Shown: positions 57,601 to 64,000 of the stretch, in pieces
Layout of the letters: every line of letters starts with the position of its first letter
Position numbering within the stretch: the first letter of the stretch is position 1
Source: Oscillospiraceae bacterium
GTDB taxonomy: Bacteria > Bacillota > Clostridia > Oscillospirales > Oscillospiraceae
Assembly: GCA_009785345.1 (NCBI GenBank)
Contig: WQWL01000001.1
Span: 62,001 to 126,000, forward strand
DNA: 64,000 bases
Direction of reading: 5' to 3'
The notes under the pieces: generated by a model
Databases searched by the model: none
Told to the model about the DNA's origin: nothing
Seen by the model: the letters and a program-made list of their open reading frames with translations, nothing else
Program-made: the position numbers and the translations under genes

Positions 57601-58927
57601 TTATATTATTAAGATGTCTGACTGATGTAACTTCATATGTGCCATTTGGCCATTTGTCTAAAAAGTGCGTATTTGCATACATAGGTGACTCAATATTTTT
57701 ACCATTTTCTATTGAAATCCCGGCACGCACATTCATTGAATGGTCTATGTTGCTATACTTTTCAACAATGTTGTTAGGTTGAGTAAAAATATTTTCTTCA
57801 ATAAAGTCAAGAATCCAAATATAACGATTAAACAAACCACCAACATCAACACCATGTTGGTTAACCACAACTCTCGTATCAGTATCGAGATATACAGCAT
57901 GATTGTCATTGTTTTGAGTTTGTTCGATTGCAGTTCTAAAATCTGTATAAACTGTTGTTGAACCACCTATGTTGGATGAATCATTAAAACTCAATAACAT
58001 TCGTGCTTCACTATCTGCATTCTCTGTGTCGAATATGTAGAACATGCGCTGTTCTGCATTAGCAACATCTAAAGGTTGTTGCAATAAATACTCTGCAAAC
58101 AAGACATTTTTTTCTCGAACAGGATTAGTAGCATCCGGACTCACATTCAGACCGAACTGTTGCTCTCCCTGTGATGCGTGCAGTTGCCATGCTCCATCAT
58201 CATAGTTCATACCATCATAAATGCGGACTATATCTTCAATCGGCAATGTTGGTGCAATACCGGTATAGTCAACACCGTAATATCCTTGACGTCGACTATA
58301 TGCAATACTAGGATAAGCACTTTCCATGCCGCGTTCGCCAATTATGTCGCTATTTCCATCCGTACCACCATATGCAAATACAGTTTGCCCACTAAGATCA
58401 TCGCCATAGAATATTGACATGACAACACCTGTCCTGACGTTAAATTCCATCAGAATCGCACCATCTAATATTTCTTTATTTACAATGATTTCGTCAAGAA
58501 GTGCATAGAAATCATCAATAATTTTATTTTCGCCGAAAACATAGTTTGATGGCTTGCTTATGAAGTAAACATTATCAATGTTCTCTGTGTCATTAACGGG
58601 AAAAACATCAAGACAATTTGAAACCTTGCCTACAAGGTTAGCATCGGCAAATCCTTGAACAAGATCATTATCTTCCAAATAAAAGCCATCGGTTAGCATT
58701 GTGTGCAAATTGCCTTCTACCGTTGCTCTCGTGAGTTGATTTTGCATGGCAACATAAAGTGTCCGAGCAATATTTTCCCGATTTTTTTGTTGCTCATGCC
58801 TAATCATGGCTATAAATGATGGTATTAGCGTTGCTGCAAGGATTGCAATAACAACTAACACCACAATTACTTCAGTTAGAGTAAAACCTTTGTTTGCATT
58901 TCGCGCTCTAGTAAACAATATACTCAT
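51650..58927 (-). CDS. Giant prepilin-type adhesin with GLUG-like repeats
   Basis: 2425 residues, uninterrupted. A 14-residue leader ends ANANKG-like (NANKG) before FTLTEV with E5 and a pilin helix, so it is a prepilin. Four modules begin near residues 439, 1007, 1534 and 1956 with RTPQQM/RTPWQL-like lines and contain GLUG-type repeats (GGLVGSNDGKI, GGIVGTNDGTI, AGGVVGENTGKI). From about 2255 there is an acidic stretch, then a hydrophobic helix (near 2355-2372) and an arginine-rich end. Inference: a surface adhesin exposed by pili or anchored at both ends. The ATG at 58927 is very close to GGAGAGG; a TTG three codons later is better spaced. Confidence 0.85.
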   Translation of the reverse strand: MSILFTRARNANKGFTLTEVIVVLVVIAILAATLIPSFIAMIRHEQQKNRENIARTLYVAMQNQLTRATVEGNLHTMLTDGFYLEDNDLVQGFADANLVGKVSNCLDVFPVNDTENIDNVYFISKPSNYVFGENKIIDDFYALLDEIIVNKEILDGAILMEFNVRTGVVMSIFYGDDLSGQTVFAYGGTDGNSDIIGERGMESAYPSIAYSRRQGYYGVDYTGIAPTLPIEDIVRIYDGMNYDDGAWQLHASQGEQQFGLNVSPDATNPVREKNVLFAEYLLQQPLDVANAEQRMFYIFDTENADSEARMLLSFNDSSNIGGSTTVYTDFRTAIEQTQNNDNHAVYLDTDTRVVVNQHGVDVGGLFNRYIWILDFIEENIFTQPNNIVEKYSNIDHSMNVRAGISIENGKNIESPMYANTHFLDKWPNGTYEVTSVRHLNNIIYVPDGNYAQTADIDMRTLINEMAAEINRTPYNFRPITNLTGSYNAVNGTNLQWRIEYLRINTSDKSAYNNQNVGLFSNVQGNIVGVSLFDAEIIAPNATNVGSIAGILDGGQVIRSNSFANVLGDSGNIGGLIGRIENKGVLSYSFNAGYFNTHSDTRTFQYMKAENGENELVFIGTGSVIANGGNIGGLVGSNDGKITYCHNNARVNIEDVEIDPDTYQSISYTSTATVSSGTNLGGIAGLNESTETIENSYATNFVAIYNDANINTGGIAGTNTGTIRNSHYIANGATDSGADWGSLTREELSDIANVRLPSGFDVNIDYLAAYGDGVQKNKYTQYPYPILANNNPFAYIEESILDPLQESHEMGWEDIYGETIIHAGALVYYEFYSDYSRRYVSPYLSTTIVSAGSSALVTHDGYAIEFYPNTQGYLFEYGEGHFYKIIQIDNEWRVLVIVDGIEEAVLDEDWQAAEQFVPTINIPEDGIDNPVMYRIYIPNYLALEYASSPTNKQIDIRLFPNAETSIDEITSVENILSRVNAPGSGVVESYNPLFANFTNTTNASIRSARQMDNINFVAGDTSGVFTQHLNIDYAINYYGEVVKSSGNTFNTNTTTRRLFAKNAIITEQFAGRFVGTNMWISNLMINTPSSDNVGLFAENAGIIEQVTLRLYSYTTDTIVGRSNVGGIVGTNLSSGIVKSCFVQQVVTRNAQGQLPDWSDHPAAVRGTSNVGGIVGNNLGALNDVIFTSTSARPAIRGTNTASVGGIAGVTASEIDNIMYLAVAPRIGSGRAEMRPFTGSNTSYGNNAVYLSGEPALRPFQTVLDGGTASYTDYNLRATGQKLDYPAMDTKSIVESYSTVQFNNNWTINNTNNINFDAMQNHTQFLYPFPIGTVPSIEREEWPVVAFIPNDLPDELGLIYYEKYTGGGIGIFARYYDAAGNLRIMDYLRYDNPIITEAGYGAEIPTGFNTNANRPVVFSQYINNSWSPWAELNAGGPGGQMQLSGLDLPVPQLQPRKFVYFPARLLLSAAESAQNPIEPIILFISSSSGKVELPGIKAFVNPFFAKEVYPVDLGSGSGTPPVLSNVKNRHPTEHAIRTPWQLQNISLYIEKSVALCSNDHEHTFIQEIDIDMTKTGLGVSLVSPPGNNQPTVAQLANIVRGEFTGVYNGQGNNISNLSLVNSTTGTNITRDNKGLFNTIGVNGTIENLTLYNSYIQNGSNNGSFASINNGVVRNVAFVSGNSTTSISQQPITGSDKTGGIVGTNDGTIENALFLAQASGSSTTAIAPITAAGEGTEINAYYLSGTYSSVLRPTQAPQTANFNIFPTSAVVRGEPRTTQELNASSELGEFWRQSSVLTLNNTILSEYNPYPYLGTSPTMTWPVATVTAKDIVYFEEYSDGTVGFYSTQSSSGLPELSNNNDVQVTRYGYAVMIDRPGTFGISINASNGNNTYINSIDTARPGVGVETSYYYAVIPTTVASGVSGEIYVNDQATGYWIDTRFAKSIYTNFAAATNPSQIYIRTPQQMIQMSAPTVTSGVNFIQERDLDFTNISLGNSAAVVMGIFDGIFDGSGNIIKGLTINYTQSGTSVQTSYVGLFSRNNGTISRVTLVFDGTSRSTSPIRGNVNAQVGSAVYVGSIAGQNTGMITDISIVSSILDINSENVIVPTGGSGAKAGGVVGENTGKITSVIYLAPAPNNGTEIYPIINSEAGTSAKYMEVYYLGGISTSEVMIIDSENNTISSVNGFDYIVFTQPVIDFTMVDTEELYITIEALPYWTNQIPSIWTLPSSTPMYDFVYENTYPYVNRIISSTQSVPTAWPIVIEGEPELIATTASEWNIELSEMHESEMDEIAVDESCMDDLGDNDNESNTSDDGGEYGDVPDELTGDDNGKGSPNESYTDNVRNSEEDGIADSDEDTTSRDGFAIATGVITLFGGAGFTQTRIFKRYMRKRNARAVRRINEYNRCKRNGRRVNRYILRYHEQRNREWRR

Positions 58928-59070
58928 CCTCTCCGCTATGCAGATATTATATACACATGCTACATAAACAAATCAGAACCTATACTTATCCATATATAGT
59001 ATATCGTTGATTTTTATAAAGAAATTAGTAGTTTAAAGTATTATCTTTAATATAACTTGATAACGCAAAA

Positions 59071-59109
59071 TAAACCCGATCATCTCCATCTAAAACAGCA
59101 ATGATCGGG
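59071..59109 (-). terminator. Intrinsic terminator of tyrS
   Basis: CCCGATCAT (59075-59083) pairs with ATGATCGGG (59101-59109). On the minus strand the hairpin follows the tyrS stop by 20 bases and is followed by TTTATTTTG. Confidence 0.8.
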
Positions 59110-59129
59110 CATGAATACAGTAATAACTT

Positions 59130-60353
59130 CTATTTTACAACAACTTTGCGATAATTCTTCTTACCTCTTCGTAAAACAATTCCATCATCTTCAAAATCTG
59201 CCAACACAAAGCTTGTTGATATGTCTTTTACAGGTTTACCACTTACTTCAACTCCACCTTGATCTACATTTCTTCGTGCATCGCCTTTTGACGTACAAAG
59301 ACCTGATTTTACGAGTAATGATAAGATATCAATAGAACCATCTGTGAAATCATCATCTGTTAGCTCATGAGTTGGCATATCTGCTGCTCCGCCGGACTGA
59401 AATAACTTCTTCGATGTGTCATGAACTTGCTCTGCCGTTTCTGTGCCATGTACAAGTGCTGTCAGCTCAAATGCGAGGGTTTCTTTTGCCGTGTTAAGCT
59501 GCACTCCTTCCCACTTTTCCATTTCAAAGATTTGTTCCATAGGCAGGAATGTCAGGTACTTTATGCAGTTGATTACGTCAGAATCCTGAACATTACGCCA
59601 GTATTGATAAAACTCGAATGGACTTGTTTTGTTAGGATCAAGCCAGACTGCACCCTTTGCTGTTTTACCCATTTTTGAACCCTCAGAATTCAGCAGAAGG
59701 TTAATAGTCAGTGCATGAGCATCTTTGGCATTCTTTCGCCTTATAAGCTCTGTGCCTGCCAGCATATTCGACCACTGATCGTCTCCGCCGAACTGCATAT
59801 TACAACCGTATCTATTGAAAAGTTCAAAAAAGTCGTATGCTTGTATTACCATATAATTAAACTCAAGAAATGAAAGGCCTTTTTCCATACGACTTTTGTA
59901 GCATTCCGCCGACAACATGCGATTAACAGAGAAATGTTTACCCACATCACGAAGAAAATCTAAATAGTTAAGTCCTCGTAACCAATCGGCATTGTTTACC
60001 ATTATGGCTTTATCGTCAGAAAAATCTATGAATTTTGAAATTTGCTTCTTTAAACATTCACAATTATGGTCAATTGTTTCGACAGTCATCATACTACGTA
60101 AGTCTGTTCTCGCAGATGGATCACCAATCATAGCAGTGCCTCCACCAACAAGTGCAATCGGCTTATTTCCTGCCATTTGCAAACGCTTCATCAATGTTAG
60201 TGTCATAAAGTGACCAGCATGTAATGAATCAGCTGTTGGGTCAAAGCCAATATAGAATACTGCTTTACCTGTATTTATCATTTCACTGATTTCAGGCTCA
60301 TTTGTAACCTGTGCAATCTGTCCACGCGCTTTTAGTTCCTCAAATACTGTCAT
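59130..60353 (-). CDS. tyrS: Tyrosyl-tRNA synthetase
   Basis: 407 residues from ATG at 60353, preceded by GAGGGA; an in-frame start 39 bases earlier lacks one. Class I synthetase charging tRNA-Tyr: HAGH at residues 45-48, KMGKT near 228 as the KMSKS motif, and a C-terminal S4 domain. No T-box leader was found in the 172 bases upstream. A tRNA-Tyr gene lies 2.6 kb away. Confidence 0.96.
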   Translation of the reverse strand: MTVFEELKARGQIAQVTNEPEISEMINTGKAVFYIGFDPTADSLHAGHFMTLTLMKRLQMAGNKPIALVGGGTAMIGDPSARTDLRSMMTVETIDHNCECLKKQISKFIDFSDDKAIMVNNADWLRGLNYLDFLRDVGKHFSVNRMLSAECYKSRMEKGLSFLEFNYMVIQAYDFFELFNRYGCNMQFGGDDQWSNMLAGTELIRRKNAKDAHALTINLLLNSEGSKMGKTAKGAVWLDPNKTSPFEFYQYWRNVQDSDVINCIKYLTFLPMEQIFEMEKWEGVQLNTAKETLAFELTALVHGTETAEQVHDTSKKLFQSGGAADMPTHELTDDDFTDGSIDILSLLVKSGLCTSKGDARRNVDQGGVEVSGKPVKDISTSFVLADFEDDGIVLRRGKKNYRKVVVK

Positions 60354-60525
60354 TTTTCTATCCCTCTTCATAATCCATTCGGTTTTTGCCAAACTGCAAT
60401 AAAATATTTATCAATATTACTATACGGAGAGCGCAATTGCAAGGATTGTTTGTACTTGTATCGCATATATATATATGATAATATAATTTTCAAAATATCT
60501 GAGTTAAAGGAGCACGTTTCAATAT

Positions 60526-61719
60526 ATGCAAAATCATAAGAACGTAAATACTCCATATCTTTCTGATAATAATATACGTATTCTTTTTACACTTATATGT
60601 GTAATAGCATTACTTGTTGTAAGAGGAGCGCTTTTTTATTATCAATCCGGTGACTTTCTGTTTTTTTTACAGCCTTGGGTTGAAGAATATCGTACAATGA
60701 CTTTTTTAGAAGGATTGCGAATAAATGTTGGAACATATAATCCGCCATATATGTATATTATCAACATAATTGCAAGAATCAATATTTCCGAACTATATTT
60801 GATTAAAATAGTATCTGTAATCTTCGATTTCTTTCTCGCCTACTTTGTAATGAAAATCGTATCTCTCAAAACCTCAAGTGCAAATATGAAAGCTTTGGCA
60901 TTTTTAGCAGCGTTCGCAATTCCGACTGTTATATTAAATGGCGCAATGTGGGGACAATGTGACTCAATATACGCAACATTTGCTATTGGTTCATTTTACT
61001 TTGGACTTCGTGGTCGTAGCAAGATGTCCTATGCTTTTATGGCACTTGCTTTTGCTTTCAAACTTCAAGCAGTATTCTTGCTTCCAATGATTCCGGTATT
61101 CATATTTATGAACAGGCTGCGTCTTCGAGATTGCTATGTGTTTTTTGTCGTATACATTGCAACTCTTATGCCCGCCATTATTGCAGGTATGCCGATAGCT
61201 GACGCATTACTTGCCTATGTTGTACAAGCAAATTTCTATAGTATGCTAAATTTGAACATTGTAAATATGTGGCGATTCTTTGAGCATGTTCCCTATGAGA
61301 ACTTCCGTCTTGCAGGGATTTATTTCGCAGGCTTTGCTGTGCTTAGTCTTATGTATTTTACATACGTGAACAGAAAGCGGTTGATAAAAACCGTTGACTA
61401 TGTCCGTCTTGCATATTTGTTTGCTGTGATTATGCCTTTCTTACTTCCCAAAATGCATGATCGTTATTATTTTATTGCTGATGTTTTGGCTGTGACTGTA
61501 TTTTTCTACGATAAGCGCAGATGGTATGTACCTGTCGTAACCATAACTTGCTCTTTCCTAGCGTATGCATTTTTCTTGATGTTTGGTGTAGAGCTATTAG
61601 ATTACAGGCTCGCAGCATTTGCTTTGCTTGTTGTTATAATTATTGTCTTACGTGATTTCGTAATGTCAATATACCCAAGTAAAAATGAACCATCAGAATC
61701 GGTTGTTGAGGATGTATAA
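60526..61719 (+). CDS. Gpi18-like mannosyltransferase (GT-C fold membrane protein)
   Basis: 397 residues with about ten membrane helices. Family signatures are the first-loop acidic LQPWVEEYR segment, NGAMWGQCDSIY, FKLQAVFLLP and the late KMHDRYYF. Such bacterial COG5542-type proteins use polyprenyl-phosphate sugars outside the membrane to glycosylate lipids or proteins. Nothing adjacent identifies the acceptor; the surface pilins nearby are only a possibility. AAAGGAG precedes the ATG. Confidence 0.78.
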   Translation: MQNHKNVNTPYLSDNNIRILFTLICVIALLVVRGALFYYQSGDFLFFLQPWVEEYRTMTFLEGLRINVGTYNPPYMYIINIIARINISELYLIKIVSVIFDFFLAYFVMKIVSLKTSSANMKALAFLAAFAIPTVILNGAMWGQCDSIYATFAIGSFYFGLRGRSKMSYAFMALAFAFKLQAVFLLPMIPVFIFMNRLRLRDCYVFFVVYIATLMPAIIAGMPIADALLAYVVQANFYSMLNLNIVNMWRFFEHVPYENFRLAGIYFAGFAVLSLMYFTYVNRKRLIKTVDYVRLAYLFAVIMPFLLPKMHDRYYFIADVLAVTVFFYDKRRWYVPVVTITCSFLAYAFFLMFGVELLDYRLAAFALLVVIIIVLRDFVMSIYPSKNEPSESVVEDV

Positions 61720-61782
61720 TACTCCTGTGAAACCATTCGCCGCGTCTGAATAGAGCGTATTGTAGAATTTTCATGTGAAATT

Positions 61783-61813
61783 GAGGTTGTTTGTCAAAAT
61801 GATAAACAACCTC
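61783..61813. other. 10-bp hairpin between convergent genes
   Basis: GAGGTTGTTT (61783-61792) pairs perfectly with AAACAACCTC (61804-61813). It lies between the ends of the mannosyltransferase and tcdA genes. No T-run follows on either strand, so terminator function is uncertain. Confidence 0.45.
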
Positions 61814-61858
61814 AGTCGTTCTGCTGCAAGGGGTTTATTAATTTTTGCATGAATTAGG

Positions 61859-62617
61859 CTATATACTAATCACTAAGTCAGAAATCACACAACCGGCAAG
61901 AATTAGTCCTGCTGTTCCGGGAACAAAAGCATTTGATGCAGGGATTTGACGTCGAGCTGCGCAGGTTCTTTGCACATCCGGCGGGCAGATGCAGTTTTTG
62001 TTACAATCATCTGCCGTGCTCTCAATAGGTTTTCTTGCCGGTTCTTTTGAATATACCACTTTAAGATGTTTGATACCAAGTTTTCGTAGTTCTCTTCGCA
62101 TGACTCGTGCAAGTGGGTCATTATGAGTTTTGTAAATATCTGTCACTTCAAAGGCTGTCGGATCCATCTTGTTAGCTGCACCCATTGAACTGATGATGGG
62201 CACATTTGCAGCATTTGCACGTTTAACAAGGTCAAGTTTTGCGGTCACAGTATCCACAGCGTCTACAATATAATCATATTTGGTAAAATCAAATTGATCC
62301 GCTACGTCAGGACCATAAAAAGTCTGATGGACTTCTACCTCTACTTTAGGATTAATTGACTTAATACGCTCAGTCATAACATCCACTTTATTACGCCCAA
62401 CAGTATCGCGGGTTGCGATAATTTGACGGTTTAGATTGGTGAGACATATTTTATCATCATCAATTATTGCTATCCCTCCCACACCGGAGCGAACCAGTGC
62501 CTCCACAGTGTGCCCACCGACACCACCGATGCCAAAAACGGCAACCGTACTATTTGACAAACGCTCCATCGCTGCTTCGCCAATAAGCATTCTGGTACGC
62601 GAAAATTGGTCTAACAT
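61859..62617 (-). CDS. tcdA: tRNA threonylcarbamoyladenosine dehydratase TcdA (ThiF/MoeB fold)
   Basis: 252 residues, the length of TcdA (CsdL). The E1-like domain has GIGGVGGH (29-36), DDDKICLTNLNRQ and DAVDTVTAKL. The TcdA C-terminal features EPARKP and PGTAGL are present. It cyclises the t6A37 side chain of tRNAs using ATP. MoeB-type function with the nearby moeA genes is less likely, given this C-terminus. GGAGGG precedes the ATG. Confidence 0.88.
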   Translation of the reverse strand: MLDQFSRTRMLIGEAAMERLSNSTVAVFGIGGVGGHTVEALVRSGVGGIAIIDDDKICLTNLNRQIIATRDTVGRNKVDVMTERIKSINPKVEVEVHQTFYGPDVADQFDFTKYDYIVDAVDTVTAKLDLVKRANAANVPIISSMGAANKMDPTAFEVTDIYKTHNDPLARVMRRELRKLGIKHLKVVYSKEPARKPIESTADDCNKNCICPPDVQRTCAARRQIPASNAFVPGTAGLILAGCVISDLVISI

Positions 62618-62788
62618 TGTGTTTCACCCTCCATGAGATTTCATTGTAAAAAATTATACCATCTTTTCACTCATATTCAAGTTATACTGAACACCATCCT
62701 CATCAGCAATACCTACAAGTAAAATTGCTGATTTTCAATGACAATTACATGTGCATAAAAAAAATATAGTTTTTATAAGATTTTTGTG

Positions 62789-62817
62789 TTGACAAACTCG
62801 GCTGCTTTTGTTATCAT
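62789..62817 (+). promoter_or_regulatory. Sigma-A promoter for the tRNA-Thr/tRNA-Tyr unit
   Basis: TTGACA (62789-62794) and TATCAT (62812-62817) are 17 bases apart, 26 bases before tRNA-Thr. Confidence 0.8.
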
Positions 62818-62843
62818 TTCGTTTGTGCCTTGTATAGGTACTT

Positions 62844-62919
62844 GCTGGTGTAGCTCAGTCGGTAGAGCAGCTGATTTGTAATCAGCAGGTCGGGGGTTCG
62901 AATCCGTCCACCAGCTCCA
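62844..62919 (+). tRNA. tRNA-Thr (anticodon TGT)
   Basis: A 76-base cloverleaf with encoded CCA. The acceptor GCTGGTG pairs with CACCAGC, the anticodon loop is TTTGTAA and the T-loop GTTCGAATC. It is followed by tRNA-Tyr in the same unit. Confidence 0.97.
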
Positions 62920-62959
62920 AAGGCGAGAATCGCTGTTAACACACGCGCTTCTCGCCTTT
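62919..62959 (+). other. Hairpin between the two tRNAs
   Basis: AAAGGCGAGAA (62919-62929) pairs perfectly with TTCTCGCCTTT (62949-62959) and ends five bases before tRNA-Tyr. It may be a processing signal or a partial terminator. Confidence 0.55.
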
Positions 62960-62963
62960 ATAC

Positions 62964-63048
62964 GGGGGATTACCCAAGCGGCCAAAGGGGGCAGACTGTA
63001 AATCTGTTGTCAGTGACTTCGGTGGTTCAAATCCGCCATCCCCCACCA
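62964..63048 (+). tRNA. tRNA-Tyr (anticodon GTA)
   Basis: An 85-base class II tRNA with a long variable arm and encoded CCA. The acceptor GGGGGAT pairs with ATCCCCC, the anticodon loop is CTGTAAA and the T-loop GTTCAAATC. Confidence 0.96.
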
Positions 63049-63054
63049 ACATTA

Positions 63055-63095
63055 TAAAGTCTTGATGCATAGTAGTATCAAGACTTTATTGTATT
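63055..63095 (+). terminator. Intrinsic terminator after tRNA-Tyr
   Basis: TAAAGTCTTGAT (63055-63066) pairs perfectly with ATCAAGACTTTA (63077-63088), followed by TTGTATTTT. Confidence 0.8.
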
Positions 63096-63114
63096 TTGCT
63101 TGATGGATGCGTAG

Positions 63115-63287
63115 TCTGACTTGTAAGAATGAATATGTTACTGGTCACACACATGCATAAAATCCGCCTACATCAAGCAATATGTCCTGGATTTTTCGCT
63201 AGAACGGGTCTCATCGCCCTACATACGCGAAAAATCCATGACATACCACTTGATTGCGGCTGGCCTCTGACTTGTAACAATGAATAT
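63115..63287. repeat. Direct repeats flanking an imperfect palindrome
   Basis: A 22-base sequence TCTGACTTGTAA-n-AATGAATAT occurs at 63115-63136 and 63266-63287 with one mismatch. Between them, arms at 63171-63199 and 63227-63256 form a long imperfect hairpin whose core is GGATTTTTCGC/GCGAAAAATCC. This fills the gap between tRNA-Tyr and the cardiolipin synthase gene, and no ORF is seen. It resembles a small insertion with duplicated flanks. Confidence 0.6.
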
Positions 63288-63318
63288 CAATTCATATTAC
63301 TTTGATGCAAATTTTATA

Positions 63319-63347
63319 TTGTGTATATGAAAAATATTTATTATAAT
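63319..63347 (+). promoter_or_regulatory. Probable sigma-A promoter for the cardiolipin synthase gene
   Basis: TTGTGT (63319-63324), a 17-base spacer and perfect TATAAT (63342-63347), 43 bases before the start codon. Confidence 0.6.
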
Positions 63348-63390
63348 ACACTTGTTAGAGAACACGTTACTATAATTAACAGGAGCGTCA

Positions 63391-64000
63391 ATGAAAAAAG
63401 TTTTTAACAGATTAACTTTGACTATATTTTTAATTGTATTGCAAATAGCAATGCTTATTGCTTTATCAATTGCTCTGCGAATATATGTACCTTACATGGT
63501 TTATATTGCAATGGGTGTCAGCGCGGTGGTTTTTCTATTTATTATTAAAGGTGATAAGGCATCTTCATACAAAATAATATGGATTATAATCGTCCTCCTG
63601 TTCCCAGTCGAAGGTGGAGCACTCTATCTGATAGCAGGAAATAAACGACCAACAAAAAAGATTGCGGCTCAAATGCACGAACACGCATTAATAGCAAAAC
63701 TTTTAGATGAGTCTGGAAACATTCCAATCGCAAACGAAGTCCAAAATGAGAGAATGTTTAGCTTAATGCAATATATTCGAAATAGTTCATCATATCATGC
63801 ATACAAAAATACCCAAGTTAAATACTATCCACTCGGTGAGTTGATGTTTGCAGATATGCTCATTGATTTGGAGAAGGCAGAAAAGTTTATCTTTCTCGAA
63901 TATTTTATTATTAAAGATAGCTCCATGTGGGACTGTATACTTGAAGTGTTGGTGCGCAAAGCCGAAGCCGGTGTAGATGTGCGCTTGATTGTAGATCATA
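63391..64000 (+). CDS. cls: Cardiolipin synthase, N-terminal part (runs off the window)
   Basis: The first 203 codons are open to the window end. Two membrane helices (about 10-32 and 36-53) and a third hydrophobic segment with FPVEGGALYLIAGN precede the phospholipase-D-type domain, whose start YPLGELMFADML and FIFLEYFII, then GVDVRLIVD are typical of bacterial Cls. It joins phosphatidylglycerols into cardiolipin. The HKD catalytic motifs lie beyond the window. AGGAG precedes the ATG. Confidence 0.88.
   Translation, partial: MKKVFNRLTLTIFLIVLQIAMLIALSIALRIYVPYMVYIAMGVSAVVFLFIIKGDKASSYKIIWIIIVLLFPVEGGALYLIAGNKRPTKKIAAQMHEHALIAKLLDESGNIPIANEVQNERMFSLMQYIRNSSSYHAYKNTQVKYYPLGELMFADMLIDLEKAEKFIFLEYFIIKDSSMWDCILEVLVRKAEAGVDVRLIVDH

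Noticed and set aside
60354-60525. T-box leader before tyrS
   Set aside because: The gap is only 172 bases shared with a divergent gene, and no T-box sequence or specifier loop was found.
61859-62617. MoeB or ThiF acting with the moeA genes
   Set aside because: The C-terminal features match TcdA, and no MoaD or ThiS partner gene is nearby.
62773-62985. 70-residue minus-strand frame across the tRNA genes
   Set aside because: It is the well-known spurious protein read from the antisense of tRNA genes.

Overview
This AT-rich window looks like the chromosome of an anaerobic, probably spore-forming member of the Firmicutes (class Clostridia). The basis is gene content and order: priA-rpoZ-gmk-remA-yicC, cdaA-cdaR, carD, an IspH-S1 fusion, scpA-scpB-DUF2953-ytfJ(gerW), engB-lon-clpX-clpP-tig, extended AAGGA-type ribosome sites and frequent TTG/GTG starts. 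The species cannot be named from the sequence.

Layout. 1-8041 (minus): the first codons of def, then priA, rpoZ, gmk, remA, yicC, the c-di-AMP pair cdaR/cdaA, ispF, ispD and carD. 8264-9852 (plus): a lipoate island, lplA-lipA. 9860-24795 (minus): ispH-rpsA fusion, plsC, cmk, rluB, ytfJ, DUF2953, scpB, scpA, a site-2-type protease, engB, lon, clpX, clpP and tig. 24966-31621 (minus): ABC exporter, coiled-coil protein, coaD, rsmD, a short uvrC, an ATP-type DNA ligase and a phosphopantetheinyl transferase, tightly packed with overlaps. 31727-34804 (plus): a 1025-residue fusion of an iron alcohol dehydrogenase and a tungsten/molybdenum aldehyde:ferredoxin oxidoreductase. 34839-41752 (minus): dxs, a phosphodiesterase, a secreted lytic transglycosylase, tRNA-Arg and two tandem moeA genes, one carrying a periplasmic-binding-protein-like domain. 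41825-49761 (plus): type IV pilus operon pilB, pilT, pilA, pilD, pilC, pilM-pilN fusion, pilO. 50003-58927 (minus, converging): two minor prepilins, a PilX-like protein and a 2425-residue prepilin with GLUG-type repeats. 59130-64000: tyrS, a Gpi18-like mannosyltransferase, tcdA, tRNA-Thr and tRNA-Tyr, and the start of a cardiolipin synthase.

How they fit together. dxs, ispD, ispF and ispH give four steps of the MEP isoprenoid pathway. The two MoeA proteins insert metal into molybdopterin, the cofactor the AOR half of the fusion needs. The pilus genes form a near-complete Gram-positive type IV pilus with a retraction motor and an oversized candidate adhesin.

The strongest unexplained signal is a roughly 115-150 nt structured leader found three times, directly before pilT, pilM and scpB. 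It has conserved helices with compensatory changes, and in the pilus copies an upstream segment complementary to the ribosome-binding site. It is a candidate undescribed cis-regulatory RNA, or a mobile element that supplies a ribosome-binding site. Other points of note are a 160-bp MITE-like palindrome with related short termini elsewhere, a UvrC without its C-terminal HhH region and a trigger factor with a histone-H1-like tail.
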